From a virus, in IMG/VR virus record IMGVR_UViG_3300027668_000094, positions 1 to 24,755 of that record: a stretch of 24,755 nucleotides of DNA; one strand, written 5' to 3'. Both the position numbers and the translations under genes were made by a program. Shown here piece after piece: positions 16,624 through 24,702 of this stretch (the first letter of the stretch is position 1; each line of letters begins with the position of its first letter). The notes beneath the pieces are model-generated. The model was not told the DNA's origin. It did no database searches and saw only the letters and a program-made list of their open reading frames with translations.

Positions 16624-17201
16624 ATGAGTGCCTTTGATGAAACGTAAAGGTCAAGTATTGTCATGTAAGGCCCTAGTAGTGGGTTCTTGTCAAAAGCTGT
16701 AGTTCTCTCATAAATGTAGTTAGCCACATCAGGAATGCTCTCTGATCGGATACGTCTAGTTGGATCATTGATAAACTTGTTAGCATATCTAGAATGTACC
16801 AAGTCAGACACCACTCGCTGAATATCCGCAGGTATTGTAGCGTAGCCACCAACATAAACAATGTCTACAGCGTCATAGTCGCAGAAAGCTCCTGTCTTAA
16901 GAGATAGAGTACCACTCTCTCTAATCATTTTAACTGGTGTGTCAGAGAGGTCAAGCGACACCCCGTCTAAGGTCACTGACACTAATGAATCAAGGGGGTA
17001 GCTGTTTGTCACAACAGTAACGCCATCATGGTAGTCAAGTACGTCAGTATATGTCGCTTGAGTGAACTCTCTAGCACAGTACTTCTCAACAATAGCTGAC
17101 ATAGACGTAAGCTCATTAGTGAGATACGCGTCATCATCAGTGTTACCAGGGTCAATGCCCAATAATGCCTTCATTTCATTGAGAGATACAAGTAGTGCCA
17201 T
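16620..17201 (-). CDS. Head-tail connector adaptor, HK97 gp6-like
   Basis: A 193-residue protein starting at ATG 17201 with GGGG six bases upstream. The N-terminal helical part (SLNEMKALLGIDPGNTDDDA, then SAIVEKYCAREFTQA) is the typical start of gp6-like/phage connector proteins, followed by a beta insertion with YPLDSLVSVTLDG and a helix PADIQRVVSDLVHSRY. It should form a ring below the portal and contact the head closure protein. Order portal-protease-capsid-connector supports it. Confidence 0.85.
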   Translation of the reverse strand: MALLVSLNEMKALLGIDPGNTDDDAYLTNELTSMSAIVEKYCAREFTQATYTDVLDYHDGVTVVTNSYPLDSLVSVTLDGVSLDLSDTPVKMIRESGTLSLKTGAFCDYDAVDIVYVGGYATIPADIQRVVSDLVHSRYANKFINDPTRRIRSESIPDVANYIYERTTAFDKNPLLGPYMTILDLYVSSKALI

Positions 17202-17204
17202 CTA

Positions 17205-17459
17205 TTACCCCATAGCCTTTAGTGCTTCATTTTCTTCTTTAAGTGCTTTGATTTCAGCAAGCATAGCCTTCTCAGACAGCCCAACTAAATCTCCACCATA
17301 AACTTCTACAATACCTGTTTTGATAAGAGCTTCAATACTCATAGCTTTAGGCAAGTCTTTCTGTGTGATAATATCGCCAACTTGGAATACTCCATGTTGC
17401 TTACTGCCAAAACCTACTGCAATGCGTCCACGTAACTCTACTTCGATTTTCTTAGCCAT
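17205..17459 (-). CDS. Small hypothetical head-region protein
   Basis: An 84-residue protein. I start it at ATG 17459 because GGAGG lies four bases before it; a longer start at 17498 would fall inside the preceding terminator. The N-terminal half is a small beta-rich unit (VELRGRIAVGFGSKQHGVFQ), and the C-terminus is a short coiled coil (LSEKAMLAEIKALKEENEAL) that may oligomerise. It sits between the capsid and the connector genes, where many HK97-like phages encode small head or decoration proteins. I do not recognise a named family. Confidence 0.65.
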   Translation of the reverse strand: MAKKIEVELRGRIAVGFGSKQHGVFQVGDIITQKDLPKAMSIEALIKTGIVEVYGGDLVGLSEKAMLAEIKALKEENEALKAMG

Positions 17460-17474
17460 GTGGCCTCCAATTAG

Positions 17475-17504
17475 AAAAACCCACCTCACACTAGGCAAGG
17501 TGGG
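17475..17504 (-). terminator. Intrinsic terminator after the major capsid gene
   Basis: On the minus strand CCCACCT (17504-17498) pairs perfectly with AGGTGGG (17486-17480) around an 11-base loop, followed by TTTTT (17479-17475). It is ten bases after the capsid stop and just before the next gene's ribosome binding site. No promoter-like sequence is visible between it and that gene. Confidence 0.87.
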
Positions 17505-17514
17505 CTAGTTTAGT

Positions 17515-18693
17515 TTATACTGCTCTTACAGTAAGTTTCTTGATCGCTTCTGTGATTAGTAGTTTTGCGTCTACGCGCTGTTTCACTAGGAATCCAACTT
17601 GGCCATTTACTGCAAAGTTTTCATTCATGCGAAGCATTGAGCGTTTAGCTCTGTCAGCGATGATATACTCGTTGAAGTCACCATAGATAACAGGTACCGC
17701 AGAGTTAGCTACGTCAGCCATTTGATCATTGTAGAACACTTCTTTTCCAAGTAATGTATCTACTGAACCGGCTTTAACACCTGGTTGCCAAATGTATTGC
17801 CCATTAGCATCCTTAAGCAAATTAAGGAGAAGCGCTGTAGAGCGATTCATCATAAACTTACCGCGTGAGCTATACCCAGTTTTCAAAGAAGACTGAAGGC
17901 CTTTGATATCGTCAAAAGTGATTACGCCAATGCCGGCAGAAGTAAGACCCGCATCAGCAGAAGTAATGACACCTGTTGGCTTACCTGTACCATCGCCAGT
18001 AGTCATAGCCACTTCTTCAAGTAGACCTAACTGCTTACCGAAGGCGTTACCGATATAGCTAACCATGTTTGAGATACTGTCTTGCAACAACTCATCAGAG
18101 ATTTTGATAAGAGAAGTAGCTTTGTAAGCACCAATTGTTTTGCGGGAGAATGTAGGCTGTGTTTCAGTAGCCGCAGCATTCTCAGCAGTCCAAAGGGCAG
18201 TCCCAATAGCATCTTCTAAAGTGAACTCTTCCGTAGAAGTAGTAGAGATTACTCGTCCTGCTCTACGCATTACGTTGTTCTCTTCTAGTTTCATAAGAAT
18301 AGCAGCATTTAGCTTTGTAGGTACAGTGTACCCACCGTTCGCGTCAGTACCGACTTCTAAGACATTCACAAACTCTTGTCCGGCGTTTTGGCCTTTCTGA
18401 GCAGCAACTTGGAATGCTTCCATGTAAGCTTCAGTGTCAAGTTTGTTAGTGCTTTCAATAATCCCTGATGCGCCGTGGCTTGATTGAGACCGTTCAGCGT
18501 CAGCTTGGATAGATGCCTCTAAAGACCCAAGAGTTTTAAGATTCTCGATCTCTGCATTCTTAGCCATAGCGTCAGAAGACATCTGATGAGCAGCTTCGAT
18601 TTGCTCAGGGCTTGATAGTTTGTTGTCGATAGTTGCGCGAGCGTCAAGAACTAATTTATTGCGCTCGGCTACAAGTGATTGTATTTTAGACAT
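17515..18693 (-). CDS. Major capsid protein, HK97 fold
   Basis: A 392-residue protein with AAGGAG five bases before ATG 18693. Residues 1 to roughly 105 are charged and helical like the scaffolding delta domain of HK97 gp5, which the prohead protease removes. The body matches HK97-family capsids: GTDANGGYTVPTKL, an E-loop-like region (FTLEDAIGTALWTAENAAAT), a spine helix (LQDSISNMVSYIGNAFGKQL), GDGTGKPTGV, and C-terminal FNEYIIADRAKRSML. It should form the icosahedral shell. Its own terminator and strong ribosome binding site fit high expression. Confidence 0.95.
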   Translation of the reverse strand: MSKIQSLVAERNKLVLDARATIDNKLSSPEQIEAAHQMSSDAMAKNAEIENLKTLGSLEASIQADAERSQSSHGASGIIESTNKLDTEAYMEAFQVAAQKGQNAGQEFVNVLEVGTDANGGYTVPTKLNAAILMKLEENNVMRRAGRVISTTSTEEFTLEDAIGTALWTAENAAATETQPTFSRKTIGAYKATSLIKISDELLQDSISNMVSYIGNAFGKQLGLLEEVAMTTGDGTGKPTGVITSADAGLTSAGIGVITFDDIKGLQSSLKTGYSSRGKFMMNRSTALLLNLLKDANGQYIWQPGVKAGSVDTLLGKEVFYNDQMADVANSAVPVIYGDFNEYIIADRAKRSMLRMNENFAVNGQVGFLVKQRVDAKLLITEAIKKLTVRAV

Positions 18694-18703
18694 AATGTCT
18701 CCT

Positions 18704-19402
18704 TTAATTGATAGCCTGTAATTGGCAATTTGTGAGGTTTCTTAAGACCTCGGCTCTAGCACTATCGAGTGTGCCAGTGTTTTGAGGCTCTTCTTTACCT
18801 GTCATGTTCGCGAAGCCTTTGGCTACCGCGTCCTCAGCAGAAAAGAAGGTCTCGTTATCCATATAGTCAATCAGCTCTTGTGAGCTTAGACCTGTTGCGT
18901 TCTCATAAATCTTAACTAAGTCACCTGTGATGCTCTCAACTAAGTCAGCAGTCACTCTAAGTGCCCTGTGGTCGCCACCTGCAAATACACTCGCATTGTG
19001 GATCATAAATCTTGTTCCCGTCTTCATTTCAGGCTTATTACTGCCACCAAGTGCAATAATAGAGGCAATAGAAGCAGCGATGCCAGTAACTTTAACAGTG
19101 ATGTCACCCTCATGGTCCTGCATAGCGTTGTATATAGATAGACCATCGAAAACACTCCCGCCAGGTGAATTAATGTACATTGTGATAGCTTTATCTTTAG
19201 ACTCATGGATGGCTTTGACTACTGTAGAAGCGTCAATACCATAGAATCCGTTGATAGCATCATCTATGTAAATAGCTACTGAGCCATCTTCTTTGGCCTC
19301 AGCTTTAACCTCTTTAAGGTCAATCTTCGGAGTGTTGCTAGATGTAGAGGCTTTTAGGGCTTCTACACCTGCCCAAAACTCACTATTTCCAATCTTATTC
19401 AT
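18704..19402 (-). CDS. ClpP-like prohead protease
   Basis: A 232-residue serine protease of the ClpP/S14 type, starting at ATG 19402 with GGAGGA upstream and overlapping the portal stop by 8 bases. Visible landmarks are NSPGGSVFDGLSIYNAM, the nucleophile motif GIAAS with Ser111, and the MIHNAS motif with His135. The third residue lies probably in the YMDNETFFSAEDAVAKGF region. It likely cleaves the capsid delta domain and itself during prohead maturation. It is encoded between portal and capsid as in many HK97-like phages that use a ClpP-type protease instead of the U35 type. Confidence 0.93.
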   Translation of the reverse strand: MNKIGNSEFWAGVEALKASTSSNTPKIDLKEVKAEAKEDGSVAIYIDDAINGFYGIDASTVVKAIHESKDKAITMYINSPGGSVFDGLSIYNAMQDHEGDITVKVTGIAASIASIIALGGSNKPEMKTGTRFMIHNASVFAGGDHRALRVTADLVESITGDLVKIYENATGLSSQELIDYMDNETFFSAEDAVAKGFANMTGKEEPQNTGTLDSARAEVLRNLTNCQLQAIN

Positions 19403-20666
19403 TGTTGTCCTCCCCGGAGGTGTCTGTCTTAGTCATGTCTTTGCCTTTGCCTTTGTCAGGGTTCTGCAAGTTGTCTAGGTTATCTACAGAAGCCATGTTC
19501 TGTTGAATATATAACTTATCAGCGCCTTCGTCGTCAAATTTAGGTAAATTAACAATTTTTCTTGCTTCATTAGGGGTCATTAGACCACCTTGAACCATAT
19601 TGCGTAGGTATTTTGATGTAGAGTCAAGGTCGCCACGTGACAAAGCCCAAAAATTGTGATTAAAGACATAAGTCTTAGTATCATTAAATGCTAGTAGTTG
19701 GTTGCGCCAAGCTGCTTCAAATCTCTCAGCAAGTGGACGTAAGCCAAAATCAACAAAGCCTAGATGCTGTTGTTGAGCAGTAGAGTACGTAGACTCTGAA
19801 GTTTGGTGGATCATAGCCGGAGGCACATTAAAAAGTCTACATATCTCTTCAACAGAGAATTTACGCGACTCTAAAAACTGAGCATCTGTATTACTGACGT
19901 TCAGAGCACTGAACTCCATGCCTGCATCGAGGGCGATAGTCTTCCATGAGTTTAGCTTGCCTGCTGCTCTGTCGTCGAATCGTTTTTCAACATTCTTAAG
20001 AGCAGTAGGTGAAATCTTTTTGTCTGTAGTGATCACCCCACCTGGCATAGCTCTACGCTTACCAAATGATTGGTCTTGATGTTCAGACATTGACATGTCA
20101 ATAGATATAACATTACGGCCATCGCCTAGAGGAGAGACTGCTGTAGTTATGTCAGAGTACAAACCCCTTACATGGAGCATATCTTTCTGATATACTACTC
20201 TTACCGATTGGTCTGTTGGGTCTGTAACATGATATTTCAATGCTCCACCGGGCATCATCTCAATTTGTACGTTGCTAGTAGGGATAGGGACAAGGCCAGT
20301 GGTGTTACCCATGCCGTCTCTAAATATGCGAGCGTAAGCTGCACCCCTAAGAACTAGATTGTAGGCCATTATCTCTCTAAAAGCGAAAGAATCCTGCCAT
20401 CTGTTTGCTCTTACATTAAGAACATACCAAAGAGAATGTTTTTTAGTTGTAGTAAGGAAGTTCTCCTCATCAGATTTTGAGATGTCGATACTCATCGAAG
20501 CCATTGAAGCAGAAATCAATCTAACACAAGCTGAAACCGCAGACTGCTGCATAGCTGTGCGCTCTGTTACAGCATTGACCGCACCACTTAAATCAAAGTC
20601 GTCGCCATACACATCGGCTGTCGTGATTGCATTATATATCTTTCTGATAGGTGAAAAAATGCTCAT
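19395..20666 (-). CDS. Portal protein, HK97 family
   Basis: A 423-residue protein beginning MSIFSPIRKIYN. HK97-type portal landmarks include AVSACVRLISASMASMSIDI, FREIMAYNLVLRGAAYARIF, VPIPTSNVQ, and EEICRLFNVPPAMI followed by STYSTAQQQHLGFV. It should form the dodecameric ring at one capsid vertex through which DNA enters and leaves. The start (ATG 20666) is four bases after the nuclease stop and its ribosome binding site is weak, which suggests coupling. A large terminase gene would normally sit immediately upstream; here a VRR-NUC gene does. Confidence 0.95.
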   Translation of the reverse strand: MSIFSPIRKIYNAITTADVYGDDFDLSGAVNAVTERTAMQQSAVSACVRLISASMASMSIDISKSDEENFLTTTKKHSLWYVLNVRANRWQDSFAFREIMAYNLVLRGAAYARIFRDGMGNTTGLVPIPTSNVQIEMMPGGALKYHVTDPTDQSVRVVYQKDMLHVRGLYSDITTAVSPLGDGRNVISIDMSMSEHQDQSFGKRRAMPGGVITTDKKISPTALKNVEKRFDDRAAGKLNSWKTIALDAGMEFSALNVSNTDAQFLESRKFSVEEICRLFNVPPAMIHQTSESTYSTAQQQHLGFVDFGLRPLAERFEAAWRNQLLAFNDTKTYVFNHNFWALSRGDLDSTSKYLRNMVQGGLMTPNEARKIVNLPKFDDEGADKLYIQQNMASVDNLDNLQNPDKGKGKDMTKTDTSGEDNNE

Positions 20667-20670
20667 GTGC

Positions 20671-21045
20671 TCACTTCATTTCTAAGTATTCACATAATAT
20701 AGCCCACGCTTCTCTGGATGTCAAGGCTATTTTACATAAATACCCGACACCGTTCAATGAGCCCATAATTCTTTTCTGATCCTTCGAGACAACGCCTTTT
20801 CCATTTGGGTTTTTGAATTCAATGAGTAGGCCACAGTAGAAAGCATTTGGCAGTAGCATAATCCAATCAGGGACTCCTGGCACAACACCTTCCCTTTTTA
20901 GCTTCATGGCAGTGCCAATATCCCTTCGACCCCCATTTGGGACGGAGAAATGGAAATTATTTAGCTCAGGCTTTAGGCACCTAAGCTTGTTTATGAAAGC
21001 TGCTTGCTCTCTATGTTCGAGGTCTTGTCTTTTCTTTTTCATCAT
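20671..21045 (-). CDS. VRR-NUC domain nuclease
   Basis: A 124-residue protein (from ATG 21045) that is almost entirely one VRR-NUC domain of the PD-(D/E)XK superfamily. Key features are Glu12 in the first helix, FSVPNGGRRDIGTAMKLK, GVVPGVPD with Asp60, IEFK with Glu76 and Lys78, and the downstream Gln90. Phage stand-alone VRR-NUCs are structure-specific nucleases, probably acting on branched DNA in replication or packaging. A TTG start at 21060 would add five residues and could use GAGGGG in the stem of the terminator just upstream; the ATG lacks a good ribosome binding site, so the start is uncertain. Confidence 0.88.
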   Translation of the reverse strand: MMKKKRQDLEHREQAAFINKLRCLKPELNNFHFSVPNGGRRDIGTAMKLKREGVVPGVPDWIMLLPNAFYCGLLIEFKNPNGKGVVSKDQKRIMGSLNGVGYLCKIALTSREAWAILCEYLEMK

Positions 21046-21058
21046 ATCTACATAATAC

Positions 21059-21087
21059 AAAAAGCCCCTCGGGTTAGCAAGGGACTT
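21059..21087 (-). terminator. Intrinsic terminator between the small replication genes and the nuclease gene
   Basis: On the minus strand AAGTCCCT (21087-21080) pairs with AGGGGCTT (21069-21062), eight bp with one G-U, around a ten-base loop. It is followed by TTTTT (21063-21059). It lies ten bases after the stop of the upstream gene and immediately before the possible start codons of the nuclease gene. Confidence 0.75.
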
Positions 21088-21096
21088 AATTTTGAG

Positions 21097-21360
21097 CTAT
21101 CTATCCACCCCCCAAACATAGATAGGGGTGTGTTCGCCTACATAAGCACCCTCGATGTTATATGCCATGTGCTCAAGGCAGTCCTCTAGGTCCAATCCCA
21201 TCTCTTTATCCTCTAGCATGGACTGTATCATCTCATCTGCGTCATAGACGATCTTGACTTCCGGGTGGTGGACTATTCCGAGTATGCAGTTATCATACCC
21301 ATCGGTGAATAGTACACCTGGTTCGCCTTCGCAGGCTTCTTCAGCTTCTTCTCTAGTCAT
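21097..21360 (-). CDS. Hypothetical acidic phage protein
   Basis: An 87-residue acidic protein starting at ATG 21360 with AGAGGA upstream and overlapping the preceding gene by 8 bases. It contains TDGYDNCILGIVHHPEVKIV, then a helical MIQSMLEDKEMGLDLEDCLE block and EGAYVGEHTPIYVW. This layout (GYDxCIxG, Tyr-Asp, helix, GAxVGxxTP) recalls an uncharacterised small protein common in phage replication regions. Function unknown; co-transcription with the primase and the nuclease suggests a replication accessory. Confidence 0.75.
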   Translation of the reverse strand: MTREEAEEACEGEPGVLFTDGYDNCILGIVHHPEVKIVYDADEMIQSMLEDKEMGLDLEDCLEHMAYNIEGAYVGEHTPIYVWGVDR

Positions 21361-21676
21361 TTTTGATGTCCTCTTCGTATGTACGCTTGACAGTACGGCT
21401 TACGTTATTCATAAATATTGGCTTCTTAAAGTAGTCCTTGTAGTAGTTGATACCTGACCTAAGTTGTAGCTCGGTCTCTTCTTCTGACAAATCATATCGT
21501 GCACCGATTAGCCTTGATACTTTTCCTCTGTCATATATATAAGCCCCAGTAAGTGAGTCTATACCCAATAATGCCTCATCTAAGAAATAGGGTAGTATGA
21601 CTACCTTCTCATAGATTCTGCGTACCTTGGCCTTACCTTCTGCTATCTTTTGTGCTTTGTTGTCATCCCATTCCAT
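21353..21676 (-). CDS. Hypothetical 107-residue protein
   Basis: I start this at ATG 21676, which shares its A with the primase stop (TAATG), with AAAGGA nine bases upstream; a TTG three codons earlier is less likely. The protein is charged and mostly helical (MEWDDNKAQKIAEGKAKVRR; later SEEETELQLRSGINYYKDYF) with a basic C-terminal part. No known motif is seen. Coupled translation with the primase-helicase implies a replication-related role, unproven. Confidence 0.7.
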   Translation of the reverse strand: MEWDDNKAQKIAEGKAKVRRIYEKVVILPYFLDEALLGIDSLTGAYIYDRGKVSRLIGARYDLSEEETELQLRSGINYYKDYFKKPIFMNNVSRTVKRTYEEDIKND

Positions 21677-23931
21677 TAGAAACAATCCTTTATGCTAAGT
21701 AGAGCATCTTTGTTTTGTAGATCCTGAGCCTTGTTAAACAGGTCCGGCCTTTTTATTATCATTGCATTCATGTTAATGTCATAGTACCTAAAGACCCCAT
21801 ACCGCCCGAAGTTCTTAGCTCCTTTAGATCTGTCCAAGAAACCTATTGATTTAAGTATTCCGTTTAGTCTGTACCTCTCATTGTTGGGGAGTTTTGACCA
21901 TTTAGTATCTAGTACTTGCTCACTAATCTCTTTAGCTGTTATGGTGGTGCGAACCATTAGTTCATCAGACATGTCACCACCTTGGTAGAAGTTGATAGGT
22001 ATTGGGGTGGCCAAGTATTCTAATATTGCCGGTATGTCGGGGTCTTCATAAGTGCGAGACTGCCTCATGGCCTCCACTTCAGCTTCAGTCTCTTTGCTTA
22101 AGAATAACTTGAACTGCATTTTCTCATCATGGTTGTGCATAACCTCAGCCCATAGTTGGTCTACTACCCCACTAAATTTCTCAAGGTCAATCTCTCCTGG
22201 GCCTTGCTTTATAGGCAAATACCTTCTATTACCTGTGGGGTCCTTTAGGTATTCAGTGTCATTAGTAGTACCCATAAAAACACTTGTCCTCTTCACATCT
22301 ACAAGCACTTTAGCATACGGCGGTCGGTAGCTGTCTTCTGTCCTAGTTATCATAGCCTTCATAGACTCAATATCCCCTTTGCCGAGACTGGCGAGCTCAC
22401 ACATTTCTATCAGCCAAAACCTAGACAGTTTAGCTAGTGAGTCCTTCGAATCAAATGAAGTGTTATCCGAATTGAAATAGCCTTTAGCAAGTGTTTGTAG
22501 CAGGGTCGATTTACGCGTACCCTGAACACCTTCAATTATCGTAACATAGTCAAACTTACATCCTGGGTACAATGCTCTTGTGGCTAAGGCATCAAGCACT
22601 AATCTACCCACTTGTCTAGTGTATTTACTGTCTTCTACATTTAGATAATCAACTAGCCAAGAGGACGCTCTAGGCACTCCATCCCAAGAGCCCCTAACCC
22701 CTTCTAAATAGTCTACTACTGGGTTGTAACTGTTGTCCATAGCACATAGGTTGAATATGTTCTCGAGGACTTCCATTGTGAAGTTTAGTCTATATGTCTC
22801 ATTCACATATCTACGGTATGCAGCAAAGTCATCTCTCAGAGGTTGGAGGATTTCAAGGTTCCTTTTTCTCCATGGCACCTTCCCCGTCATCTCATGTTTA
22901 TGGCCGAGCTCATTGTACGCAGGAAAGGGAAGCATCTCATCAAACTTAAGTATCAGCTCTAGGTTTGCCTCGGTTTTCAGCAGATTGCCGGGCTCTCCAT
23001 TCTCACCATCGGGGGCATACATGAGCCTATCTCTCCAATTTTCTTGATCAGGTTTAGCTTGCACCCAACCACCCTCTTTGGCCATGTGTATAAGTGACCC
23101 AAAAGTGATGGGTGATGAGCTAGAATTATTGTTCATCCTATAGTATGTATCTTCCATGTCTTTCTCAGACGCGAGTTTGCCTTCTGTCTCAGCTTTAGAT
23201 GACCAGTCTTTAAACACCTGTAAGCCTTCTTCTCCAAAAGTATGATGTAGGCACATAGCTACCCTGACCCAAGTCTCATTACTACAATCAGGACTTATGT
23301 AGTTAAGCATCTCAATGGCTTGAGTCCTGTCATCAGAAGAGCCCGCAGGAAACCAAACCTCAACAACAGTATCACTGTTAACCCTCTTCTCATCATCAGT
23401 ACCAGGGATCTTAGTGTATTTAGTTAGTGCTTTTGCCGGAGTTATTATGTCCTCTGTCCAAGTGAGAAACTGAGAACCTTGGTAAGTCTCTACGTTGTTC
23501 TTGTTCCAACGTATAGCTTTACCTTTGAAAAATCCATGTACTCCTTTACCACTGGGGGAGAACTCCCAGTAGCCGGGGTTTAGTTCCATTATGGTTTTAC
23601 AGTGGTCATTGAACACAGGCTGACCGTCTTTATGCGTCACACACCCGTCTAGGTCTACTGCTACTATGTCACCGTCATCAGGGAGCATACAATATCCGAT
23701 ACCATCATACCCACCCATACCCCACATCGCGATTGCGTCATCATAGGTAACTAATTTGCTCCGGTCTTCTTCCGAGCCTTGAACGCCTCTCCGCGATTCT
23801 CCTGACAAAGCATAGAACGGTATTTTCCCTCTCTTGTCACTGCCTGGCACATCCTTAAACTTCCACATTATCCAATGTGGATTCAATAGAAGTTCCTTTG
23901 GTATTTTATCAATGTTGTTCCCGTAGTCCAT
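21676..23931 (-). CDS. Primase-helicase: AEP-like primase, PriCT-2 and VapE-like ATPase
   Basis: I start the 751-residue protein at ATG 23931, which has AGGAG five bases upstream; an upstream TTG at 23994 lies inside the predicted promoter. Residues about 10-170 are an AEP/prim-pol-like primase with the acidic motif VAVDLDG (Asp93, Asp95) and SPSGKGVHGFF (His132). Residues about 203-290 match a PriCT-2 linker domain. Residues about 405-600 are a VapE/D5-type superfamily III helicase: Walker A GVQGTRKST (Lys474), Walker B FWLIEMCEL (Glu509), and FMGTTNDTEYLKDPTGNRR. The C-terminal 120 residues resemble a winged-helix region. It likely primes and unwinds phage DNA at the origin. It leads the minus-strand transcription unit. 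Confidence 0.93.
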   Translation of the reverse strand: MDYGNNIDKIPKELLLNPHWIMWKFKDVPGSDKRGKIPFYALSGESRRGVQGSEEDRSKLVTYDDAIAMWGMGGYDGIGYCMLPDDGDIVAVDLDGCVTHKDGQPVFNDHCKTIMELNPGYWEFSPSGKGVHGFFKGKAIRWNKNNVETYQGSQFLTWTEDIITPAKALTKYTKIPGTDDEKRVNSDTVVEVWFPAGSSDDRTQAIEMLNYISPDCSNETWVRVAMCLHHTFGEEGLQVFKDWSSKAETEGKLASEKDMEDTYYRMNNNSSSSPITFGSLIHMAKEGGWVQAKPDQENWRDRLMYAPDGENGEPGNLLKTEANLELILKFDEMLPFPAYNELGHKHEMTGKVPWRKRNLEILQPLRDDFAAYRRYVNETYRLNFTMEVLENIFNLCAMDNSYNPVVDYLEGVRGSWDGVPRASSWLVDYLNVEDSKYTRQVGRLVLDALATRALYPGCKFDYVTIIEGVQGTRKSTLLQTLAKGYFNSDNTSFDSKDSLAKLSRFWLIEMCELASLGKGDIESMKAMITRTEDSYRPPYAKVLVDVKRTSVFMGTTNDTEYLKDPTGNRRYLPIKQGPGEIDLEKFSGVVDQLWAEVMHNHDEKMQFKLFLSKETEAEVEAMRQSRTYEDPDIPAILEYLATPIPINFYQGGDMSDELMVRTTITAKEISEQVLDTKWSKLPNNERYRLNGILKSIGFLDRSKGAKNFGRYGVFRYYDINMNAMIIKRPDLFNKAQDLQNKDALLSIKDCF

Positions 23932-23965
23932 ATCATCTCCTCGACTGAAAAACTCAGTTGCATAA

Positions 23966-23994
23966 AATATACATCTACTGCCTTCTAAAAACAA
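23966..23994 (-). promoter_or_regulatory. Sigma70-like promoter for the primase gene
   Basis: On the minus strand TTGTTT (23994-23989) and TATATT (23971-23966) are separated by 17 bases. The -10 matches five of six consensus bases and the -35 three of six. The predicted transcript would start near 23959, giving a leader of about 28 bases before the ribosome binding site and ATG 23931. Confidence 0.55.
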
Positions 23995-24160
23995 GTGTTA
24001 TTTTGTGTTTTTTGTAATGTTAGGGCTTTTATTTGTTCCAAGAGAGGATACTGTAACATCCTGTTTTAGAGCTGTTATCACATAAGGCATTGAGACTCAT
24101 GGCTTTAAGGTGCCTAAATACACAAAACACAAAGCACAGCCCATCTGAACAAAAAGGTAA

Positions 24161-24278
24161 AGCCTCTGAGCCCTATACCCCCTCTCTCTATACTATATAT
24201 TATTATTACTATTCTATATAGAGTATGTTATAATGTTACCCTCCCCGCGAAGCTAGGTTTTATAAGGGCTGAGAGGCT
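24161..24278. repeat. Nested inverted repeat around an AT-rich core
   Basis: The left arm AGCCTCTGAGCCCTATA (24161-24177) is complementary to the right arm TATAAGGGCTGAGAGGCT (24261-24278) except for one mismatch and one bulged base. Inside, CTCTATA (24186-24192) pairs with TATAGAG (24217-24223). The 83-base centre is mostly A and T with pyrimidine-rich edges and contains the rightward promoter. Confidence 0.7.
24206..24234 (+). promoter_or_regulatory. Sigma70-like promoter for the HNH gene
   Basis: TTACTA (24206-24211) and a perfect TATAAT (24229-24234) are separated by 17 bases. The -35 matches three of six consensus bases. It points toward the HNH gene, whose ATG is about 110 bases downstream, leaving a leader that contains the right arm of the inverted repeat. 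Confidence 0.6.
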
Positions 24279-24350
24279 AACGGCCAATGTCACTACTTGT
24301 TATCAGCATTTTTATCTATATTTCCTCTCAGAAATCAATGGAGTATATCA

Positions 24351-24695
24351 ATGGCAAAATCTATGCGTGTCCACAGAACACCCCCTACCCGAATGAAATC
24401 CCACAACAAAGCAATAGCCAAAAAAGCCGAGCTAAAGAGGGGTAACGAAAAAAGCAAAATCTACAGTCATGATTGGAGAAGCCTTCGTGCTCACTTCCTA
24501 GCACTCAACCCAACGTGTCGATCCTGTGGAGCAATGGCAGTCCACGCTGACCATCTGAAATCAGCGAGAGATTTTCCAGAGCTACGACTGGTGATGTCAA
24601 ACCTTCAACCGCTCTGCCACTCATGCCACTCAAGAAAAACTGCAAAAGAGGACGGTGGGTTCGGAAACACTAAGAAATCCCATTTAGCCAAATGA
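24351..24695 (+). CDS. HNH endonuclease, packaging-associated type
   Basis: A 114-residue protein starting at ATG 24351 with GGAG seven bases upstream; a TTG at 24297 is less likely. After a basic N-terminal region (Arg/Lys-rich, residues 1-40) the HNH fold is clear: CRSC (Cys56, Cys59), VHADHL (His65, Asp67, His68), NLQPLCHSCH with Asn84, Cys89, Cys92 and the final His93. Zinc is probably held by the two CxxC pairs. HNH proteins of this size encoded next to terminase genes are needed for cos cleavage in HK97-like phages. It is on the opposite strand from the head genes, so terminase is probably encoded to the right. Confidence 0.9.
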   Translation: MAKSMRVHRTPPTRMKSHNKAIAKKAELKRGNEKSKIYSHDWRSLRAHFLALNPTCRSCGAMAVHADHLKSARDFPELRLVMSNLQPLCHSCHSRKTAKEDGGFGNTKKSHLAK

Positions 24696-24702
24696 CTAAA
24701 TG

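Larger units (their letters stand above)
23932..24350. other. Divergent intergenic control region
   Basis: About 420 bases without a gene between the leftward primase gene and the rightward HNH gene. It holds a promoter-like sequence for each direction, a nested inverted repeat around an AT-rich core, and several scattered TGTTA words (for example 23996, 24018, 24073, 24226, 24234, 24298). No ORF with a credible start is seen. A control region or replication origin is plausible. Confidence 0.6.

Noticed and set aside
17460-17498. Longer start for the small protein downstream of capsid
   Set aside because: The extension of 13 residues would begin inside the terminator hairpin, while ATG 17459 has GGAGG at good spacing.
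24063-24073. GTTTTAGAGCT resembles the start of the Streptococcus pyogenes CRISPR repeat
   Set aside because: Only about eleven bases match, there is no second copy or spacer array, and no cas gene is near. Coincidence in AT-rich DNA.
24002-24133. Nine-base inverted repeat TTTGTGTTT / AAACACAAA
   Set aside because: Low-complexity AT-rich arms 114 bases apart; expected by chance in such sequence.
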